Below, piece by piece: positions 61,520 through 64,000 of a DNA stretch of 64,000 nt. A program made the translations under genes and the position numbers. The DNA is from Faecalicatena absiana (lineage in GTDB: Bacteria; Bacillota; Bacilli; Lactobacillales; Lactobacillaceae), in contig JAEDAG010000002.1 in the NCBI GenBank assembly GCA_017309015.1, positions 312,837 through 376,836 of the forward strand, given 5' to 3'. The notes below the pieces were generated by a model. That model had not been told where the DNA came from, ran no database searches, and saw nothing but the letters and a program-made list of their open reading frames with translations. The stretch's first letter is position 1; every line of letters begins with the position of its first letter.

Positions 61520-62188
61520 TTGATAAATAATAAAAATAACGGCCAGCACCGGGTCCTCCTCGGCTTTGGTCTGGCTTTTTTAGTAATCTTCGCGGTCTGG
61601 GTTGGCTTGGTTGCCTGCAAGTCCAGTTTTATTGCCGGCTATGACCGGGTGATCTATAGCGCCATTCGGAACAGCAATCAGGCTGAATACCGGCTCGCGT
61701 CTCTTTGGACCCAGGCCGGCGACACGATCGTCATCACGGTAATTTCAATCGCCCTGGTGCTCATCCTGGCCATCTTCAAGAAATACGGCTACGCGATCTT
61801 CACGGGCCTGGTCATGATCTGCGCCAACGGTTGCAACTCGATCATCAAGCACGTCGTAAAACGGCAAAGACCGCGCATCGCCGCGTCCTTGAACGCGACT
61901 GGCTTCTCATTCCCGTCCGGCCACTCAGTCGGGTCAATGTCGCTGGCGATCGTGCTGATCACCCTGATCTGCCTGCTGGTCAAGCAAAAGCCGGCCAAGA
62001 CGATTTTAATCGCCCTCTGCGTCTGCTTCACCCTGTCGATCGGCTTCACCAGAATGTACCTGCACGTCCACTGGCCAAGCGACGTGACTGGCGGCTGGCT
62101 TGAAGGGTTGACCTTTGGGCTTCTGGGCGCCTGGATCCTGCTTTGGAGTGAAGAGCGCAAGGCCGCCAAAGAAAGACTTTGGCAATAG
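61520..62188 (+). CDS. PAP2 family membrane phosphatase
   Basis: This 222-residue membrane protein is probably an undecaprenyl-pyrophosphate or phosphatidylglycerophosphate phosphatase. The three PAP2 motifs are present: KHVVKRQRPR, SFPSGHSVG and TRMYLHVHWPSDVTGG. Five or six hydrophobic segments are visible. I chose the TTG at 61520, which has GAGGGG nine bases upstream; an ATG in frame at 61469 lies inside the divergent leuS promoter and has no RBS. The substrate is not predictable. Confidence 0.85.
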   Translation: MINNKNNGQHRVLLGFGLAFLVIFAVWVGLVACKSSFIAGYDRVIYSAIRNSNQAEYRLASLWTQAGDTIVITVISIALVLILAIFKKYGYAIFTGLVMICANGCNSIIKHVVKRQRPRIAASLNATGFSFPSGHSVGSMSLAIVLITLICLLVKQKPAKTILIALCVCFTLSIGFTRMYLHVHWPSDVTGGWLEGLTFGLLGAWILLWSEERKAAKERLWQ

Positions 62189-62215
62189 CAATCCGCAAAT
62201 CAAAGGCAGAATAGC

Positions 62216-62248
62216 AAAAAGACCGCTAGCAACGCTAGTGGTCTTTTT
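62216..62248 (+). terminator. Bidirectional terminator between PAP2 and exporter genes
   Basis: Fifteen-base arms with one mismatch (62216-62230 and 62234-62248), a 3-base loop, and T/U-runs on both strands. It serves the two convergent genes. Confidence 0.88.
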
Positions 62249-62279
62249 GCATGATTTTTTATTGCCTGTTTGCCTGCTA

Positions 62280-63731
62280 TCAGCGCTTTTTTTGTCCTTT
62301 GTAAATATGGTTGAAGACCAAGGAAAGCAGCAAGGCCGCCAGGGAAAGCAGGTAGATCCCCCGCATGGACGAGCGCAGGATCTCCCGCAGCGGCGCCAGA
62401 CTGGATGCTGGCAAGGTCTTGGCCTGGGCCGCGGAAACGATCTTGTTCATCATTTGGCTGGTCAAGCCTGGGTGCTTGGCCAGGCCGCTGGCAATCACGC
62501 CGTTAAAGACCATCCCGTAGCAGACCATCATCATGGTCTGTCCCAAGTACTTCATCAAGGTGTTAAACGAAGTCGCCACGCCGACTTCCGTAGGCTTGAC
62601 GACCGCTTGGGCCTGCACCTGGCTGGCTGTGGTCATGGCCCCAAAGCCGGTCCCATGGAAGAAGGAAGCGACGCAGAAGCACCAAAATGGCGTATAAGTC
62701 GGGAAAAAGACCAAGGCCAGGTCAGCCGCGATCAACAAAGCAATCGCGGCGTCAAAGAACTTCTGTGACCCCCAACGGCCCATTAAGTCGCCGGCCAGGA
62801 AAGAGCCAAAGACCCACATCAAAGCACTTGGGGTAACGGCGAAGCCGGCCAAGGTAGCCGGCAGGCCATTGATCCCCTGCAACCAGGTTGGAATGTAGAA
62901 CTCAAGTCCGATGACCACGCCCGAAACCAGCAGCTGCAGCATGTTGACCCCAACGAATTCCCGGTTTTTGAGAATCTCAAAAGGAATGATCGGATCGTCC
63001 GCCCGGCGTTCGATTTTGATAAAGGCCCAGCAAGCCGCAACCGCCACCAGAGCCAAGAGAACTTCCGGCCAAGAGAAACCGGATTCCAATTCCTGCAAGA
63101 GGACCATCACGGCCAGGATCAAGGTCACCAGGGCCAAGCTGCCGGCCAAGTCAATCTTGAGCTTGCCGCGGCTCTTTTCTTCGTGCAGGAAGAACTGGAC
63201 GATCAAAAAGGCGATGATGCCAATCGGCACGTTGATAAAGAAAACCCAGTGCCAGGACAGCCGCTGCACGATCAAGCCGCCCAATACCGGCGCGATGACC
63301 GAAGCCAGGCCCCAAAAAGCGGACGTCAGCCCCAGCATCTTGGCCCGCTTGTCGATCGGGTACATGTCAGCCAGAACCGTGGCCCCTGCCGTCTGAATTG
63401 CCCCAGAACCCAAGCCCTGGATGGCTCTGAAGATGATCAATTCAACCATATTGGTCGAGAGCCCGCAAAGCGCCGAACCCACGACAAAAATTCCAATGCC
63501 AAACAAAAAAACTGGCCGTCGCCCAATGCTATCAGCCAGTTTCCCATAAATTGGCGTTGAAACAGCCGTCATCAGCAAGAAGACGGACACGACCCAGCTC
63601 ATGATGGCCAAGCCATCCAGATCAGACACGATCGTGGGCATCGCCGTGGAAACGATCGTCCCCTCAATCGCTGACATAAAGGTCGTGATAAAAACAGCGA
63701 GCGTGACCATTTGCACGTTTGTTTTTTTCAT
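62280..63731 (-). CDS. DHA2-family (14-TMS) multidrug exporter of the MFS
   Basis: The protein is 483 residues with about 14 membrane segments. The cytoplasmic loop motif A is GKLADSIGRRPVFLFG (about 62-77), and antiporter motif C lies near WGLASVIAPVLGGLI (about 140-154). This is the EmrB/QacA class of proton-driven drug exporters; the substrate cannot be named. TTGGAGAAA precedes the ATG. No regulator gene is adjacent in the window. Confidence 0.88.
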   Translation of the reverse strand: MKKTNVQMVTLAVFITTFMSAIEGTIVSTAMPTIVSDLDGLAIMSWVVSVFLLMTAVSTPIYGKLADSIGRRPVFLFGIGIFVVGSALCGLSTNMVELIIFRAIQGLGSGAIQTAGATVLADMYPIDKRAKMLGLTSAFWGLASVIAPVLGGLIVQRLSWHWVFFINVPIGIIAFLIVQFFLHEEKSRGKLKIDLAGSLALVTLILAVMVLLQELESGFSWPEVLLALVAVAACWAFIKIERRADDPIIPFEILKNREFVGVNMLQLLVSGVVIGLEFYIPTWLQGINGLPATLAGFAVTPSALMWVFGSFLAGDLMGRWGSQKFFDAAIALLIAADLALVFFPTYTPFWCFCVASFFHGTGFGAMTTASQVQAQAVVKPTEVGVATSFNTLMKYLGQTMMMVCYGMVFNGVIASGLAKHPGLTSQMMNKIVSAAQAKTLPASSLAPLREILRSSMRGIYLLSLAALLLSLVFNHIYKGQKKR

Positions 63732-63792
63732 GTTTTCTCCAACTAATTTATGTTACGTTTTGTACTAATTGTCCAAAATTTGCTATTCGATT

Positions 63793-64000
63793 TTACTTTG
63801 CCGGCGCGTGCTTTTCGACAAAGTCCCGCAAGACCTGAACGCGGTCGGTGTGCTCCCAAGGCAAATCCACGTCAGTCCGGCCGAAGTGGCCGTAAGCCGC
63901 GGTCTGCTTGTAGATTGGCCGGCGCAGGTCCAGCATCTTGATAATGCCTGCTGGACGCAGGTCAAAGGAAGCACGGACCGCTTGCGTCAGCAGCTGGTCG
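63793..64000 (-). CDS. metK: S-adenosylmethionine synthetase, C-terminal end (cut by window edge)
   Basis: The last 68 or so residues are visible: [39 protein letters not shown], and a short Lys/Ala end (EKHAPAK) before TAA at 63793-63795. This matches the C-terminus of MetK, which makes SAM from methionine and ATP. The rest lies beyond the right edge. Confidence 0.93.
   Translation of the reverse strand, partial: DQLLTQAVRASFDLRPAGIIKMLDLRRPIYKQTAAYGHFGRTDVDLPWEHTDRVQVLRDFVEKHAPAK

Overview
The window looks like a chromosomal segment of Lactobacillus delbrueckii or a very close relative. Supporting signs are the lactobacillus housekeeping genes, long antisense open frames over many genes (a GC-rich third codon position), decayed amino-acid biosynthesis genes, several insertion sequences and a pyruvate oxidase of the H2O2-forming type. 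Most genes lie on the minus strand. No phage genes, CRISPR array, rRNA or replication origin were seen.

1-12.7 kb: a truncated DUF234 ATPase; threonyl-tRNA synthetase behind a T-box leader; a tight replication/repair operon polA-mutM-coaE-nrdR-dnaB-dnaI; a small membrane protein; an AraC-type remnant; murC. 12.8-23.4 kb: an AT-richer accessory island with a Ser-rich lipoprotein, a Lys-rich secreted protein with three Rib-like repeats, two membrane proteins (one with a zinc ribbon), and a broken TcaA-like zinc-ribbon gene. It is interrupted by an IS4-family element, an IS150-like element nested in a second IS3-family element, and an IS256-family element.

23.5-31.9 kb: ytpR, a thioredoxin-like protein, trmB, ecsAB, a HIT protein and a YtxH protein, pyrD divergent from a pyrFE pair behind an attenuator-like leader, and the foldase prsA. 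31.9-33.5 kb: a scar in which fragments of tyrA, aroA and aroC have been joined by deletions. 33.5-41.8 kb: the yhaM-yhaN-yhaO-yheA-like cluster, a class A penicillin-binding protein and a pseudouridine synthase.

41.9-49.4 kb: a sortase-like gene that has lost its 5' end, fructose-bisphosphate aldolase, two L,D-transpeptidase-fold proteins, nnrD, a D,D-carboxypeptidase and tRNA-Leu(CAG). 49.5-56.9 kb: pyruvate oxidase with a cre box over its promoter, an unusual tandem-HTH protein, PEP synthase, and a CMD/cupin pair. 57-64 kb: a YtgP-type flippase, T-box-controlled leuS, a PAP2 phosphatase, a DHA2 drug exporter and the 3' end of metK.

No clear new defence or biosynthetic system was found. 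The best candidates for new biology are the tandem-HTH protein at 51680-52900, the zinc-ribbon/secreted-protein island, and the sortase carrying an embedded LPQTG motif.
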